A stretch of 6,640 nt of DNA from Prolixibacteraceae bacterium (lineage in GTDB: Bacteria > Bacteroidota > Bacteroidia > Bacteroidales > Prolixibacteraceae). Position 1 is the stretch's first letter, and the number at the start of each line of letters is the position of its first letter. Of the stretch, positions 6,468 to 6,640 are shown piece after piece. The notes beneath the pieces are model-generated. The model did no database searches, was not told the origin of the DNA, and saw only the letters and a program-made list of their open reading frames with translations. The stretch is from positions 1 through 6,640 of the forward strand of contig JAFGDX010000257.1 in assembly GCA_016931875.1 (NCBI GenBank). Reading direction: 5' to 3'. Position numbers and translations under genes: made by a program.

Positions 6468-6533
6468 TTCTGTGAAATTTTTAGGTTTTAAAAAGCATCC
6501 AAATATTAACCTCTAAACAGAAATTGCTTTGCA

Positions 6534-6564
6534 CAAATGTAATTATTTTATTTAGAAATGCAAA
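6534..6564 (-). promoter_or_regulatory. Bacteroidota-type promoter of the HTH regulator gene
   Basis: On the minus strand a -33 TTTG (6564-6561) and a -7 TACATTTG (6541-6534) are separated by exactly 19 bases, identical in layout to the small-RNA promoter. Transcription should start near 6528, giving a leader of about 60 bases. Inverted TTTGCA/TGCAAA arms (6528-6533 and 6559-6564) bracket it and could be operator half-sites. Confidence 0.75.
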
Positions 6565-6640
6565 TAGGTTATGTTTTGTTCGGAAGTTACAAAATCATAA
6601 AAATCATAATAATTGAATTATAAATAAAATTAATTAATAA

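Noticed and set aside
6565..6640. Further features at the right edge
   Set aside because: Extremely AT-rich with short trivial repeats (AAATCATAA twice); nothing definable before the window ends.

Overview
The window looks like a chromosomal segment from a member of the Bacteroidota, perhaps a Bacteroidales- or Marinilabiliales-like organism. This rests on three things: an AT-rich genome with very AT-rich spacers, promoters of the Bacteroidota type (TTTG, 19 bases, TAnnTTTG), and A-rich stretches instead of strong Shine-Dalgarno sites before most starts. The assignment comes from sequence style, not from a database search. Every gene I can support lies on the minus strand, so the region reads from right to left.

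From the right: a small HTH (XRE-type) regulator (6096-6467) has a textbook Bacteroidota promoter and a probable weak terminator. Next is a spacer of about 480 bases (5612-6095). It holds a second promoter with the same architecture and, about 110 bases downstream, a strong intrinsic terminator. Together they outline a transcript of about 140 nt with no convincing protein: either a free-standing small RNA or an attenuated leader of the pyr operon. Then come pyrK and pyrD (overlapping by 7 bases), the electron-transfer and catalytic subunits of a class 1B NAD-dependent dihydroorotate dehydrogenase of de novo pyrimidine synthesis.

After a 240-base spacer with a near-perfect 26-bp palindrome and a long-range inverted repeat comes a second operon: the E2 acyltransferase of a 2-oxoacid dehydrogenase complex, then a fused alpha-beta E1 decarboxylase, then a flavodoxin cut off by the left edge. 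Gaps are 10 and 11 bases, so the three are very probably co-transcribed. The E1 resembles branched-chain 2-oxoacid dehydrogenases more than pyruvate dehydrogenases, but the substrate is not proven. No E3 gene is visible.

The protein genes are ordinary core metabolism; I found no defence system, mobile element, CRISPR array, tRNA or rRNA. The most interesting material is non-coding: the candidate small RNA or attenuator upstream of pyrK, the palindrome over the presumed pyrK promoter, and the structured leader of the E2-E1-flavodoxin operon.
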